From assembly GCA_017882455.1 (NCBI GenBank), contig JADGPL010000008.1, positions 62,001-126,000 of the forward strand: a DNA stretch of 64,000 nt, written 5' to 3'. Below, piece by piece: positions 27,822-38,209 of the stretch. Under the pieces are notes generated by a model. It saw nothing but the letters and a program-made list of their open reading frames with translations, was not told the DNA's origin and searched no databases. Source of the stretch: Solirubrobacteraceae bacterium. GTDB lineage: Bacteria; Actinomycetota; Thermoleophilia; Solirubrobacterales; Solirubrobacteraceae. The first letter of the stretch is position 1. Each line of letters begins with the position of its first letter. Position numbers and translations under genes: made by a program.

Positions 27822-28373
27822 AGGCGTCGCGTTTCGGCTCAGCCAGAGTGGTCGCCGGCTCGATCCGTGCCTCGACTGGAGCGGTGCACGATGGCGTTCC
27901 GCACCCGGCGAAGGGCTCGACCCACACGATCGGCCGCGACCAAGATGAAGCTCCGGCCTTCGGGGATGCCGAACCCGGGTGGCGCGATCTCCGAAAACCC
28001 ATGAGCCGGCCTTGGTCTCGTTCTGGTCTGAGGGTCGTCAGTTGCCATAAAGCCAGGTTAGCCCGCAAGGCTGATGGTCAACAGAATCACCTCGATCGCA
28101 CGATCGCAAGGAGTACGCAGTTCGCGGTGAGCAAGCCCGCCAGCCGGTCGAGCTTCCGTCGATTGGCACGAAGAGGGTGGCTCGATCCAATTGTCCGCCG
28201 CACGATATGCCTCAGTCACGTCGACTATTCCCCGACGGCCTCGACCAGCCCGCAGCGCGGTCGGCGGGACGGCGCTCTGGCTCGGGCGCCACGCGCAATT
28301 GCATCCCAAAACTCGATGCCGTTCGGGCGAATATGGCTCTGGAATGCGGATTTCCGGGATGACCCAGAAGTAC
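27822..28373. other. Gene-poor, relatively AT-richer stretch
   Basis: About 550 bases between the YihY-type gene and the lon promoter hold no frame with convincing codon usage or family similarity. Base composition is visibly less GC-rich than either neighbour. The only content I can support is a short degenerate transposase-like segment on the minus strand (separate entry). The pattern fits an old insertion that decayed. Confidence 0.6.
28087..28213 (-). pseudogene. Probable C-terminal remnant of an IS5-type DDE transposase
   Basis: On the minus strand one frame reads RHIVRRTIGSSHPLRANRR, then KLDRLAGLLTANCVLLAI, and stops at 28087. This resembles the usual end of IS5-family transposases (R-H-x-V-E-R-T, an Arg-rich helix, then a hydrophobic helix), although the catalytic Glu position is Arg here. 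A stop codon lies four codons upstream of the match, so nothing functional remains. The similarity is short, so this is a tentative call. Confidence 0.35.
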
Positions 28374-28402
28374 TTGCACACACAACCACCCCGCGCTATA
28401 CT
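28374..28402 (+). promoter_or_regulatory. Sigma-70-type promoter of lon
   Basis: TTGCAC (28374-28379) and TATACT (28397-28402) are separated by exactly 17 bases, close to the housekeeping consensus, and lie 38 bases before the lon ATG. No HspR-type HAIR repeat was recognised around it. Confidence 0.75.
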
Positions 28403-28439
28403 AACTACACTTTCGTAAGCTCATATGGAGCGATCACTT

Positions 28440-30809
28440 ATGTCATCACCCTCAGAGAAGCCCACCATCCAACCTTCACAGCCCAAGCGCCTGCTGCGGC
28501 TGATCCCGCTCGACGACACCGTCGTCTTCCCCAACATGGGCATCACCCTCACGATCGACGTGGGCGATGACGAGCGCGTCGTGCTCGTTCCCCGTCACGA
28601 GAACGAGTTCCTCGAGGTCGGCACCATCGCCGAGGTCTCAGAGCAGATCCGCCTCCCCGGCGGCGGCCGCGCCGTGGCCATCTCCGGAGAGCACCGCGCC
28701 CTGATCGGCGCCGCCCAGACCGGGCCCACCGGTGAGCTGCGCGTGGAGGTCGACGAGCGCCCCGACGAGGTGCCCGTGGACAAGCGCACACGCGAGCTCG
28801 AACGCGAGTACCGCGCCATCGTCGAGGAGATCCTCGAGCTGCGCGGCGACGACGGACGCATCTCCGCGTTCCTGCGCGCCATCGCCGAGCCCGGCGCGCT
28901 GGCCGACTCCGCCGGCTACTCCCCCCAGCTCTCCTACGAGCAGAAGGTCGAGCTGCTGCGCACGCTCGACGTGACCGAGCGCCTCGAGCTGGCCGTCAAG
29001 CTCCAGCGCGAGAGCCTGGCCGAGATGCAGGTGCGCAAGCGCATCCGCGAGGATGTCCAGGAGGGCGCCGAGAAGCAGCAGCGCGAGTACTTCCTGCGCA
29101 AGCAGATGGACTCCATCCGCAAGGAGCTCGGCGAGGACGACGCCTCGGTCGCCGACGAGTACCGCACCAAGATCGAGGACGCCGGCATGCCCGACGAGGT
29201 CAAGGAGCAGGCCCTCAAGGAGCTCGCTCGCCTCGAGCGCATGGGCGAGCAGACCGGCGAGTCCTCCATGATCCGCACCTACCTCGACTGGCTGATCGCC
29301 GTGCCCTGGGGCAAGCGCTCCGAGGAGCACCTCGACCCGGTCGCCGCGCGTGCCGTGCTGGACGCCGACCACGCAGGCCTCGAGGATGTGAAGGACCGCA
29401 TCACCGAGTACCTGGCCGTGCGCAAGCTGCGCCAGGACCGCGGGATCGAGGCCGACCCCAAGTCCGGGGCCATTCTCACCCTGATCGGGCCTCCCGGAAC
29501 CGGCAAGACCTCGATCGGCGAGTCCATCGCCCGCGCCACCGGACGCGAGTTCGTCCGCATGTCGCTCGGCGGCGTCCGCGACGAGGCCGAGATCCGCGGG
29601 CACAGGCGAACCTACATCGGGGCGCTCCCCGGCCGTCTGGTCAGGGCGCTGCGCGATGCCGGCACCATGAACCCCGTGATCCTGCTCGACGAGGTCGACA
29701 AGGTCGGAGCCGACTGGCGCGGAGACCCATCCGCGGCGCTGCTCGAGGTCCTCGACCCCGCGCAGAACCACTCCTTCCGCGACCACTACCTCGACGTCGA
29801 GCTCGACCTCAGCCAGGTCATGTTCCTGGCCACCGCCAACGTCGCCGACACGATCCCCGGGCCGCTCCTGGACCGCATGGAGGTGATCCACTTCGACGGC
29901 TACACCTCCGAGGAGAAGCTCGCCATCGCCAAGGGCTACCTGTGGCCGCGCCAGCGCGACCGCAACGGCCTGCGCGAGGACGAGGTCGAGATCTCGGACG
30001 ACGTGCTGCGCACCATCATCTCCGAGTACACACGCGAGGCCGGAGTGCGAAGCCTCGAGCGCAACCTCGGGACCGTGCTGCGCAAGACGGCCACCAAGAT
30101 CGCATCCGCACAGACGACCAAGGCCAAGGCCAAGGCCAGCGCTGCAAAGCTTCCCGTGGAGATCGACCTGGACGCCGTGCGCGACGCGCTCGGACGCCAG
30201 AAGTTCTTCCAGGAGTCAGCTGCGCGGACAGCCACGCCCGGGGTGGCCACAGGCCTCGCCGTTACGGGCACAGGCGGCGACGTCTTGTTCGTCGAGGCCA
30301 CCGCCATGAAGAGCGGCAGCTCAGGCGGCAACCAGCTGGTGCTCACCGGCCAGCTCGGCGACGTCATGAAGGAGTCCGCCAAGATCGCCCTCTCCTACGT
30401 GCGCGGCCACGCCGAGGAGCTGGGGATCGAGGAGAGCGCGTTCGAGAACCGCGAGTTCCACGTCCACGTCCCCGCCGGAGCCATCCCCAAGGACGGCCCC
30501 AGCGCCGGCGTGACGATGGTCACCGCGCTCGCCTCGCTGCTCACCGGTCGCCCCGTCAAGCACACCGTCGGCATGACCGGAGAGGTCACGCTGCAGGGTC
30601 GGGTGCTGCCGATCGGCGGCCTCAAGCAGAAGGCGCTCGCCGCCCACGCCGCCGGCCTGACCGACGTGATCCTGCCCGAGCGCAACCGAGGCGATCTGGA
30701 CGACATCCCCGAGGAGGTCCGCGAGCAGATGACCTTCCACCCGGTGATGACCGTCCAGGAGGTCCTCGACCGCGCCCTGGAGCCGGCACGCGATGTCGCG
30801 CACCTCTAG
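28440..30809 (+). CDS. lon: ATP-dependent protease La
   Basis: Degrades misfolded and regulatory proteins in the cytoplasm as a hexamer. The 789-residue protein has the Lon N-domain (RLIPLDDTVVFPNMG onward), a coiled segment, AAA+ module with Walker A GPPGTGKT (about residue 350-357), Walker B ILLDEVDK, sensor FLATANV, and the C-terminal protease domain with catalytic Ser in KDGPSAGVTM (about 688) and Lys in GGLKQKALAAHAAG (about 730). Length matches the family. The ATG at 28440 has GGAG nine bases upstream; an earlier ATG at 28425 lacks a ribosome site. It has a good promoter and shares a transcript end with the HxlR gene. Confidence 0.97.
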   Translation: MSSPSEKPTIQPSQPKRLLRLIPLDDTVVFPNMGITLTIDVGDDERVVLVPRHENEFLEVGTIAEVSEQIRLPGGGRAVAISGEHRALIGAAQTGPTGELRVEVDERPDEVPVDKRTRELEREYRAIVEEILELRGDDGRISAFLRAIAEPGALADSAGYSPQLSYEQKVELLRTLDVTERLELAVKLQRESLAEMQVRKRIREDVQEGAEKQQREYFLRKQMDSIRKELGEDDASVADEYRTKIEDAGMPDEVKEQALKELARLERMGEQTGESSMIRTYLDWLIAVPWGKRSEEHLDPVAARAVLDADHAGLEDVKDRITEYLAVRKLRQDRGIEADPKSGAILTLIGPPGTGKTSIGESIARATGREFVRMSLGGVRDEAEIRGHRRTYIGALPGRLVRALRDAGTMNPVILLDEVDKVGADWRGDPSAALLEVLDPAQNHSFRDHYLDVELDLSQVMFLATANVADTIPGPLLDRMEVIHFDGYTSEEKLAIAKGYLWPRQRDRNGLREDEVEISDDVLRTIISEYTREAGVRSLERNLGTVLRKTATKIASAQTTKAKAKASAAKLPVEIDLDAVRDALGRQKFFQESAARTATPGVATGLAVTGTGGDVLFVEATAMKSGSSGGNQLVLTGQLGDVMKESAKIALSYVRGHAEELGIEESAFENREFHVHVPAGAIPKDGPSAGVTMVTALASLLTGRPVKHTVGMTGEVTLQGRVLPIGGLKQKALAAHAAGLTDVILPERNRGDLDDIPEEVREQMTFHPVMTVQEVLDRALEPARDVAHL

Positions 30810-31116
30810 ACGATGTGAGCCCGTCCCGATGGAGGTTCGCGAGACCGCGGACCTCCTCGAGCGGCGCTGGCAGCTCTCCATCATCTATGCCGCATTGACC
30901 GGCGCCCTGCGCTTCAACGAGTTCGCCGAGGCCGTCGCCGGCATCTCCCCCAGGATGCTCGCCGAGCGCCTGCGCGACCTCGAGGGCGCAGGACTGGTGC
31001 AGCGCACCGTCATCCCCTCGAGCCCCCCCACGGTCGAGTATCGCCTCACCGTCCGCGGGCGCCGGCTCGGGCCGCTGATCGAGGCCATGCGCGAGTACTC
31101 GCGCGAACCCGTCTAG
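30793..31116 (+). CDS. HxlR-family winged-helix regulator
   Basis: A 107-residue DNA-binding protein: LLERRWQLSIIYAAL (helix 1-2), RFNEFAEAVAGISPRMLAERLRDLEGAGLVQR (recognition helix and wing, shown in outline), YRLTVRGRRLGPLIEAM. These match HxlR/HTH regulators that often sense redox or small molecules. The start at 30793 overlaps the lon end by 17 bases and keeps the N-terminal Cys (RRCEPVP), the position of the redox Cys in HypR-type members; an in-frame ATG at 30829 would remove it. It probably shares the lon transcript and stops 19 bases before the terminator stem. Confidence 0.85.
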   Translation: MSRTSRRCEPVPMEVRETADLLERRWQLSIIYAALTGALRFNEFAEAVAGISPRMLAERLRDLEGAGLVQRTVIPSSPPTVEYRLTVRGRRLGPLIEAMREYSREPV

Positions 31117-31134
31117 ACGCGAACACCGAACACC

Positions 31135-31178
31135 CGACTCGCGCGCACGCGCGCACGCGCGCGAGTCGTGTGTTTTTT
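31135..31178 (+). terminator. Strong intrinsic terminator after lon-hxlR
   Basis: A perfect 12-base-pair stem (31135-31146, CGACTCGCGCGC, with 31157-31168) and ten-base loop are followed by T6 at 31173-31178. The stem and loop are built from alternating C and G. It ends the plus-strand lon-hxlR transcript and faces the convergent MFS gene. Confidence 0.88.
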
Positions 31179-31209
31179 GCGTATCCCATCCCGCGCGAAC
31201 GTACACCCA

Positions 31210-32826
31210 CTACTTCCGCGAGGAAGCGTGGGCCGCATGCACCGCGAGCGGCTCCGGGCTGCTCACGCCCACCAGCTGGCCGCCCGCGCACTCCTCCGCG
31301 CACACGTCCACCTGGGGGTTGCGGATTCCCGCCACCCCCACCAGCCCCCCCACCGCCACCAGCGCCGCCGCGATCGCAACGCCCAGATGGAAGCTGTGAA
31401 GCGAAGCCTGCTCGGCCGCCCTGCTCACCAAGTGCGCCTGCCCCGCCGGCAGTCCACGCACGTCGGGACGGCCCAGCGGCAGTCGCTTGGCCGCCGCCAT
31501 CGCCGCCCGCGCCGCGCCGCCCAGCCGGGTTCCCGCGAGCCGGCTGTCCAGTGACGAGGTGAAGGCCGAGGCCACCGCCGCGCCCACCGCCGCCGTTCCG
31601 AGCAGTCCCGCAACGCGTGCGATCGCGTTGTTCACGCCCGATGCTATGCCCGCCTCCCTCTCAGAGCCCGCCAGCACCGCCGCCGTCAGCGGCGCCACCG
31701 TCATCGACAGCCCCAGCGCGAACACCAGCAGGGCGGGCAGCACTTCCGAGACGTAGTCCACCCTCAAGCCGATGCGCTGGAACAGCGCCAGCCCGACGGC
31801 CGCCACCAGCGGCCCCACACCCATGAACAGGCGCGGGCCGTAGCGGTCGGCCAGCGCCCCGAAGCGGCGCGAGAGCACGAACATCACCACTGTCACCGGC
31901 AGCGTCGCCAAGCCGCTCTTCAGCGGCGTGTAGCCGCCGATCTGCTGCAGGAACAGCACCAGGAAGAAGAACAGGATCGCCAGGCCCGCATACATCGAGA
32001 ACGTCTCCACGTTGCCCGCCGAGAAGTTGCGCCGCCGAAACAGGCCCAGTGGAAGCATCGGCTCGCTCGCCCGCGACTCATACGCCGTGAACGCCCCCAG
32101 CAGCGCCGCCCCCGCCGCCAGCGGCCCGTACACCCCCGGACTGGACCACCCCAGCCGCGGCTGCTCGATCAGCGCGAACACCGGACCCGCCAGGCCCGCC
32201 GCACACAGAACCGCGCCGGTGTAGTCGATCCGCCGCCCGTCGCGCTCCCGCACCGCCCCCGCCGGGATCGCCGTCAGGATCAGCGCCACGCACCCCGCTG
32301 CCAGCGGCACGTTCACGAGGAACACCACCCGCCAAGACGCGATCGCCAGCAGCTCGCCGCCGGCCAGCGGGCCGAGCACGCCCGCGATCGCTCCCCACGC
32401 CGTCCAGCTGCCGATCGCCGGCCCGCGCTCCTCCTCCGGGAAGGTGTTCACGATCGCCGCCAGCGAGCTCGGCACGAGCAGCGCCCCCGCAACGCCCTGC
32501 AGCGCCCTCGCCGCCACCAGCACACCGATGCTCGGCGACAGCGCGCATGCCAGCGAGGCCGTCCCGAAACCGGCCACGCCGACGACGAACACCCGCCGCT
32601 CGCCGAACAGGTCCCCCAGCGAGCCGCCGATCAGGATCAGCGAGCCGAGCGTCAGCAGATAGCCGTTCACCACCCACTGCTGCGCCGCCATCCCGCCGCC
32701 CAGCGCCCTCTGGATCGTCGGCAGCGCCACGTTCACCACCGTGCCGTCAAGCAGCACGATGCCCGAGCCCAGGATGCATGCGATCAGCGTCAGCCGCTTC
32801 ACCGACGCCTCGTCGCGAGCGCTCAT
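31210..32826 (-). CDS. DHA2-type MFS drug exporter
   Basis: A 538-residue inner-membrane protein with about 14 helices, the size and layout of the EmrB/QacA (DHA2) group. Family motifs: LDGTVVNVALPTIQRAL (helix 1), GGSLGDLFGERRVF (motif A), ALQGVAGALLVPSSLA and GPLAGGELLAIASWRVVFLVNVP (antiporter motif C region, outlined). The substrate is not predictable. It starts 11 bases after the alpha-hydroxy-acid oxidase gene, so the two are probably cotranscribed. The C-terminal tail has two Cys (DVCAEECAGG) that are not usual for the family. Confidence 0.9.
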   Translation of the reverse strand: MSARDEASVKRLTLIACILGSGIVLLDGTVVNVALPTIQRALGGGMAAQQWVVNGYLLTLGSLILIGGSLGDLFGERRVFVVGVAGFGTASLACALSPSIGVLVAARALQGVAGALLVPSSLAAIVNTFPEEERGPAIGSWTAWGAIAGVLGPLAGGELLAIASWRVVFLVNVPLAAGCVALILTAIPAGAVRERDGRRIDYTGAVLCAAGLAGPVFALIEQPRLGWSSPGVYGPLAAGAALLGAFTAYESRASEPMLPLGLFRRRNFSAGNVETFSMYAGLAILFFFLVLFLQQIGGYTPLKSGLATLPVTVVMFVLSRRFGALADRYGPRLFMGVGPLVAAVGLALFQRIGLRVDYVSEVLPALLVFALGLSMTVAPLTAAVLAGSEREAGIASGVNNAIARVAGLLGTAAVGAAVASAFTSSLDSRLAGTRLGGAARAAMAAAKRLPLGRPDVRGLPAGQAHLVSRAAEQASLHSFHLGVAIAAALVAVGGLVGVAGIRNPQVDVCAEECAGGQLVGVSSPEPLAVHAAHASSRK

Positions 32827-32837
32827 CGGCGAGCCGT

Positions 32838-34028
32838 TCAGTCCGATCTGCGCAGCGCCGAAGCGTTCACCTCAGCGATTGTCGTGTAGCCGCTGAGCGC
32901 CAGCGTCAGGTCGAGCTCCGCCAGCAGGCAGCGGATCACATGCTCCACGCCCGCCTGGCCGCCCAGCGCGAGGCCCCACACGAACGGACGGCCCAGGCAC
33001 ACCGCGTCGGCGCCCAGCGCCAGTGCCTTGAACACATCCGCGCCCGTGCGGATCCCGCTGTCGAACAGCACTGGGAGCCCCTTGCCGACCGCCTCCCGCA
33101 CCCCCGGCAGCGCGTCCAGCGCGCCGATCGCGCCGTCCACCTGGCGGCCACCGTGGTTCGACACGATCACTGCGTCCACGCCCGCGTCGATGGCGCGCTG
33201 GGCATCCTCCACGTGGAGGATGCCCTTCAGCACGATCGGCAGCTTCGTCTGCTCGCGCAGCCATGCCAGATCCGCCCACGTGATCGCCGGGTTGGAGAAC
33301 TGGTGGGCCCAGTGCCCGATCGCCGGGCCCGGGTCCTCCTCCGGCGTGCGCTCGAGCGCCGCCCTGAACACCGGATCGCTGAAGTAGTTGGCCACCCCCT
33401 CGCCCTGCAGGAACGGCAGATATGCGCCCTGCAGGTCGCGCGGGCGCCAGCCCAGCATCCAGGTGTCGAGCGTGACCACGATCGCTTCATAGCCCGCCTG
33501 CGCCGCCCTGCCCACGAAGCTCTCCGCAAGCGCCCGCTCCTTGGGCCAGTACAGCTGATACCAGCGAGGCGCCGAGCCAGACGCCGCGGCCACGTCCTCC
33601 ATCGAATGGGACGCCGCCGTGCTGAGAATCGCCGCGAGACCGTGCTCCGCCGCCGCCCGCGCCACCGCCAGCTCGCCCTCGGGGTGCACGATCGACTGCA
33701 CCCCCACCGGCGCCGTGAGCACCGGCGCCGCCATCGCCGTGCCGAGGATCGAGCAGCTCAGATCGCGTGAGGAGACGTCCCGCAGCATCCGCGGCACGAT
33801 CTCCCAGCGCTCGAAGGCGCGCAGGTTCGCACGCATCGTCTGCTCGGAGCCCGCGCCGCCGGCCACGTAGCCGAACGCTCCCACGCTCAGCACCTCGCGC
33901 GCACGCTCCTCGAGCCCTCCCAGCGAGACCGGCAGCTCAGGCGTCTCGCCGGCCAGGCCACGGCCGTAGATCTCGTACTGGAAGTTCGCGAACAGCTGCT
34001 CCTGCGGGGCGGGCTCTGCGTCTGCCAT
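32838..34028 (-). CDS. FMN-dependent alpha-hydroxy-acid oxidase (lactate 2-monooxygenase-like)
   Basis: A 396-residue flavoenzyme of the lactate/glycolate oxidase family. The TIM barrel carries YQLYWPKERALAESF, LDTWMLGWRPRDLQ (close to mycobacterial lactate 2-monooxygenase), KGILHVEDAQ, and the catalytic stretch VSNHGGRQVDG with His near residue 291, then FDSGIRTGADVFKALALGAD (phosphate of FMN). Lactate monooxygenase makes acetate, CO2 and water from L-lactate. The enzyme could instead act on another 2-hydroxy acid. It is followed 11 bases later by an MFS exporter gene. Confidence 0.88.
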   Translation of the reverse strand: MADAEPAPQEQLFANFQYEIYGRGLAGETPELPVSLGGLEERAREVLSVGAFGYVAGGAGSEQTMRANLRAFERWEIVPRMLRDVSSRDLSCSILGTAMAAPVLTAPVGVQSIVHPEGELAVARAAAEHGLAAILSTAASHSMEDVAAASGSAPRWYQLYWPKERALAESFVGRAAQAGYEAIVVTLDTWMLGWRPRDLQGAYLPFLQGEGVANYFSDPVFRAALERTPEEDPGPAIGHWAHQFSNPAITWADLAWLREQTKLPIVLKGILHVEDAQRAIDAGVDAVIVSNHGGRQVDGAIGALDALPGVREAVGKGLPVLFDSGIRTGADVFKALALGADAVCLGRPFVWGLALGGQAGVEHVIRCLLAELDLTLALSGYTTIAEVNASALRRSD

Positions 34029-34073
34029 CGCTAGACCCTATCGCCGCCGTCTCGCCGGCAGAGGGCCAGCCGT

Positions 34074-35231
<1,158 letters not shown>

Positions 35232-35359
35232 GGGATGGCATATCGGCCGGCGCTACCACAGTCGGAATCACTTCTCAATCGCCTCGACGAATGGACGGCT
35301 CGATCCTTCGCGAACTCGTCAAAGACCCACTGTGAGCAGGGCTTTCCCGTCCCCGGCGC

Positions 35360-36400
35360 TCAGCCGAGGACGAGCTCGGCGGCCGTGCGCAGCGTCGCAG
35401 CGTCGCCCGAGATCAACAGCGTCGTGACGATCGACTCGCGCCAGCGCTCCAGGTCCTCGCGGATCTTCTCGCGCGGGCCGATCAACGCCAATTCCTCGAT
35501 CAGGCGGCGCGGCACCTTCGCCGCCGCCTCCTCCTTGTGCCCCGAGAGGTAGAGCTCGGCTATCTCATCGACCTCCGCCTCATAGCCCATGTGGATCGGC
35601 ACATTGGCGTGGAAGTTCGTCCCTTTCGCGCCCATCCCGCCGAAGTACAGGGCATAGAAGGGCCGCAGCGCATCAGCCGCCGCATCGATGTCATCCGAGA
35701 TGATGAAGGGAACCGTCGCCGCCACCTCGAAGTCCTCAGGGCCGCGCCGCGCGCCGGGACGGGCGAAACCCTCCTGCAGCGACGGGGTGTACAGGCCCTC
35801 GCTGGACGGCGAGAAGAACAGCGCAAGCCAGCCGTCGCACAGCTCCGCGCACAGCGCGATGTTCTTCGGGCCCTCCGCCCCGAGATAGATCGGGATGTCC
35901 TCGCGCAGGGGGTGGATCGAGGACTTCAGCGGCTTGCCCAGGCCGGTGCCGTCCGGGAGGGGCAGCTCGTAGTGCGGGCCGGGCGCCTGCAGCGGGCCCC
36001 TGCGGGCCCAGACCTCGCGCAGGATCGCGATGTACTCACGGGTGCGCGCTAGCGGCTTGGCGAAGGGCATGCCATACCAGCCCTCCACCACCTGCGGTCC
36101 CGAGACACCCAGGCCAAGGATGAACCTGCCGCCGGAGAGGTGATCGAGCGTCATCGCCGCCATCGCCGTCGCCGTCGGCTGGCGAGCCGACATCTGCACG
36201 ATCGCCGTGCCGAGCTTCACCCGCTCGGTCGACGCGCCCCACCATGCAAGCGGCGTCAGGCAGTCCGAGCCGTATGCCTCCGCCGTCCAGATCGAGTCGA
36301 AGCCCAGCCGCTCCGCCTCGGCCACCGCCTCGGCCGCACCGGGGGGCGGGCCGCCCGCCCAGTAGCCGGTGTTCAGACCGAGCTTCAGCTCCCCAGCCAT
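35360..36400 (-). CDS. LLM-class F420-dependent oxidoreductase
   Basis: A 346-residue luciferase-like monooxygenase-fold (TIM barrel) protein. Features: LGLNTGYWAGGPP at the N-terminus, DSIWTAEAYGSD, TLDHLSGGRFILGLGVSGPQVVEGWYG (outlined), PLREDIPIYLGAEGPKN and a C-terminal GPREKIREDLERWRE. These match actinobacterial F420-dependent oxidoreductases (Rv-type LLM). The substrate is unknown. ATG at 36400. Its presence fits an F420-using actinobacterium. Confidence 0.9.
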   Translation of the reverse strand: MAGELKLGLNTGYWAGGPPPGAAEAVAEAERLGFDSIWTAEAYGSDCLTPLAWWGASTERVKLGTAIVQMSARQPTATAMAAMTLDHLSGGRFILGLGVSGPQVVEGWYGMPFAKPLARTREYIAILREVWARRGPLQAPGPHYELPLPDGTGLGKPLKSSIHPLREDIPIYLGAEGPKNIALCAELCDGWLALFFSPSSEGLYTPSLQEGFARPGARRGPEDFEVAATVPFIISDDIDAAADALRPFYALYFGGMGAKGTNFHANVPIHMGYEAEVDEIAELYLSGHKEEAAAKVPRRLIEELALIGPREKIREDLERWRESIVTTLLISGDAATLRTAAELVLG

Positions 36401-36448
36401 GGACGCGAGACTACAGGCTCGGCGTGGCGATCCGCGGCCCGGGACGCG

Positions 36449-37126
36449 TCACTCCTGGACGGGATCGATCAGCGCGAGCGTGAAGCCGTCATAGCCCTTG
36501 GCTCCGACCGTCTGGATCGTCGTCGCGCTCACGTGCGACTCGCGCGCAAGCGCCTGGTGGAAGCGGCGCATCCCCTCCACCCCCGGGTCGCCGCTGTCGG
36601 GATCGACCAGTGCGCCATCGCGCACCACGTTGTCCACCACGATCGCCCCGCCCGGGCGCGTGAGCTGCAGCGCCTGCTCGAAGTACTCGGGCGTGCGCTC
36701 CTTGTCCGCGTCGATGAACACCAGGTCAAACGACTCGCCGCCCTCGGCGATGAGCTGCTCGAGGGACTCGAGCGCCGGCCCCACCCGCACCTCCACCATT
36801 GCCGAGAGGCCCGCATGCTCGATGCTCGCGCTCGCCACCTCCGCATAGCGCGCATAGAGCTCGATCGTGATCAGACGCCCCCCAGAGGGCAGTGCCCGTG
36901 CGAGCCAGATCGAGCTGTAGCCGCCGAGCGTCCCCAGCTCCAGGATCCTGCTCGCGTGGTGAATTCGTGCGAGCAGGTAGAGCAGCTTGCCCTGAGCGGG
37001 GGTCACGGCGATCGGCGGCAGACCCGCCGCGGCGCTCGCGCGCAGCGCCGCGTCCAGGGCCTCGTCCGGGCCGATCAGCAGATCCTCGACATAGGCGTCC
37101 ACGTCGTTCCAGCGCTGCTCGCTCAT
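36449..37126 (-). CDS. O-methyltransferase (class I SAM, COMT-like)
   Basis: A 225-residue SAM-dependent enzyme: motif I LELGTLGGYSSIWLARAL (about 62-79), motif II region VEVRVGPALESLEQL, acidic FIDADKERTPEYFEQAL with the metal-binding Asp, and VVDNVVRDGALVD. These are the signatures of the divalent-metal-dependent catechol/caffeoyl-CoA O-methyltransferase family. Its ATG overlaps the stop of the VOC gene. Substrate unknown. Confidence 0.92.
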   Translation of the reverse strand: MSEQRWNDVDAYVEDLLIGPDEALDAALRASAAAGLPPIAVTPAQGKLLYLLARIHHASRILELGTLGGYSSIWLARALPSGGRLITIELYARYAEVASASIEHAGLSAMVEVRVGPALESLEQLIAEGGESFDLVFIDADKERTPEYFEQALQLTRPGGAIVVDNVVRDGALVDPDSGDPGVEGMRRFHQALARESHVSATTIQTVGAKGYDGFTLALIDPVQE

Positions 37127-37791
37127 CGCGACGCCTGCGCCCGCTCGTCCGGGCTCATCAACGCAAGCGGAACCGTCAGGCCGGCCGAGCGACGCACCGT
37201 CGCTATCCGCCGGCCCGGCTGGACGGCCGTACGGATCTCGCCAGCGCTGTCCCCGAGCGAACGCACCGTCACATCGAGATCCTCCACGAGCAGCGCAAGA
37301 CCCCAGAAGCGTGCCGGGCGATGCGGGCCGCCCGCGCGCGCCACGATCTCCGCGGGCTCCTGCACCAGCTCGAGGATCTCCCGGCCGAGCCTGAAGAACG
37401 CCTGCCGCGGCGCGCCCGCCGGGGTCGGCTGCTCGCGCACGCGCCGGAGGTCGAGCCCAGCGGCCTTCAGCGTCTCCACGCTGCGTTCGAAGAAGGGTGT
37501 CATCGCCACCACGTGATCGATCGCGCGCGCGCCGTTTGGATGGGTGCCGGCCTCCTCCTTGCCCTCTGCAGGGGCCGGGCGCTCGGAGGCGGTGGTCGGC
37601 AGCCCGTCGAGCTCGGTGCTGTGGATATCGCGCAGCGACCAGCCCACGATCCCGCGGCCGGACCCGGACCCCGTGAAGCGGATGCGCACCCCGCCCAGCA
37701 GGCAGCTCTCGCCGTCGAGCGCAAAGCCGAGCGCCTCCCAGGCGGCGGGCTCCTCCGCGAGTGTCAGCTCATCGATCGTCGTGGCGCCCAT
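37123..37791 (-). CDS. VOC-family protein (glyoxalase-like)
   Basis: A 222-residue protein with two beta-alpha-beta-beta-beta half modules. AIDHVVAMTPFFERSVETLKAAGLDL (outlined) is the usual glyoxalase-like N-terminal helix and strand; FFRLGREILELVQEP and FWGLALLVEDLDVTV follow. The N-terminal 85 residues resemble a degenerate second copy. Metal ligands are not fully clear. It overlaps the O-methyltransferase gene (ATGA) and is divergent from a small membrane protein gene. Confidence 0.75.
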   Translation of the reverse strand: MGATTIDELTLAEEPAAWEALGFALDGESCLLGGVRIRFTGSGSGRGIVGWSLRDIHSTELDGLPTTASERPAPAEGKEEAGTHPNGARAIDHVVAMTPFFERSVETLKAAGLDLRRVREQPTPAGAPRQAFFRLGREILELVQEPAEIVARAGGPHRPARFWGLALLVEDLDVTVRSLGDSAGEIRTAVQPGRRIATVRRSAGLTVPLALMSPDERAQASR

Positions 37792-37850
37792 CGCAGCTCA
37801 ACGTACATCTTCCGCTGGTGAGCGCATCCGCGCAGGCATAAGCTGATCGT

Positions 37851-38132
37851 ATGCAAGATCGCTCATCGCAGCACGAAACACGCCGCTCGGTGCTGGTCGT
37901 GATCCGCTACGTGCTCCCCGGCGTCGTCTCGCTCGCGGGGCTCGTAATCATGGCCATGGGCAGCGAAACCGACCTCGAGGGCGGCGCCAGCATCCTCAGC
38001 GCCGGCCTGGGCATCTACCTCATCAACTGGCTGTTCCGCATCGGCGCCGCCGGCGACCGCGACCGCGACCGCGAGGACGCGGCCCGCGAGTACTTCGACC
38101 AGCACGGCCGCTGGCCCGACGGGCAGCTGTGA
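37851..38132 (+). CDS. Small two-helix membrane protein
   Basis: A 93-residue protein with two hydrophobic helices (VLVVIRYVLPGVVSLAGLVI and ILSAGLGIYLINWLFRIG, about residues 14-33 and 48-65) and a charged tail (GDRDRDREDAAREYFDQHGRWPD). The tail resembles those of small actinobacterial membrane proteins of unknown role. It is upstream of the ATP-grasp trio and ends 77 bases before the chosen start of the next gene. Confidence 0.6.
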   Translation: MQDRSSQHETRRSVLVVIRYVLPGVVSLAGLVIMAMGSETDLEGGASILSAGLGIYLINWLFRIGAAGDRDRDREDAAREYFDQHGRWPDGQL

Positions 38133-38209
38133 CAGGTGAGCATCGCGGACCCCCGGAGTTTCTCCATTCGTCGAAGGTGAAAGCGCACCCAGCGCGGGAG
38201 AATCCCCGG

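Noticed and set aside
28058..28381. Short open frame in the gap before lon
   Set aside because: No family similarity, unusual composition, and another frame in the same place gives the transposase-like match.
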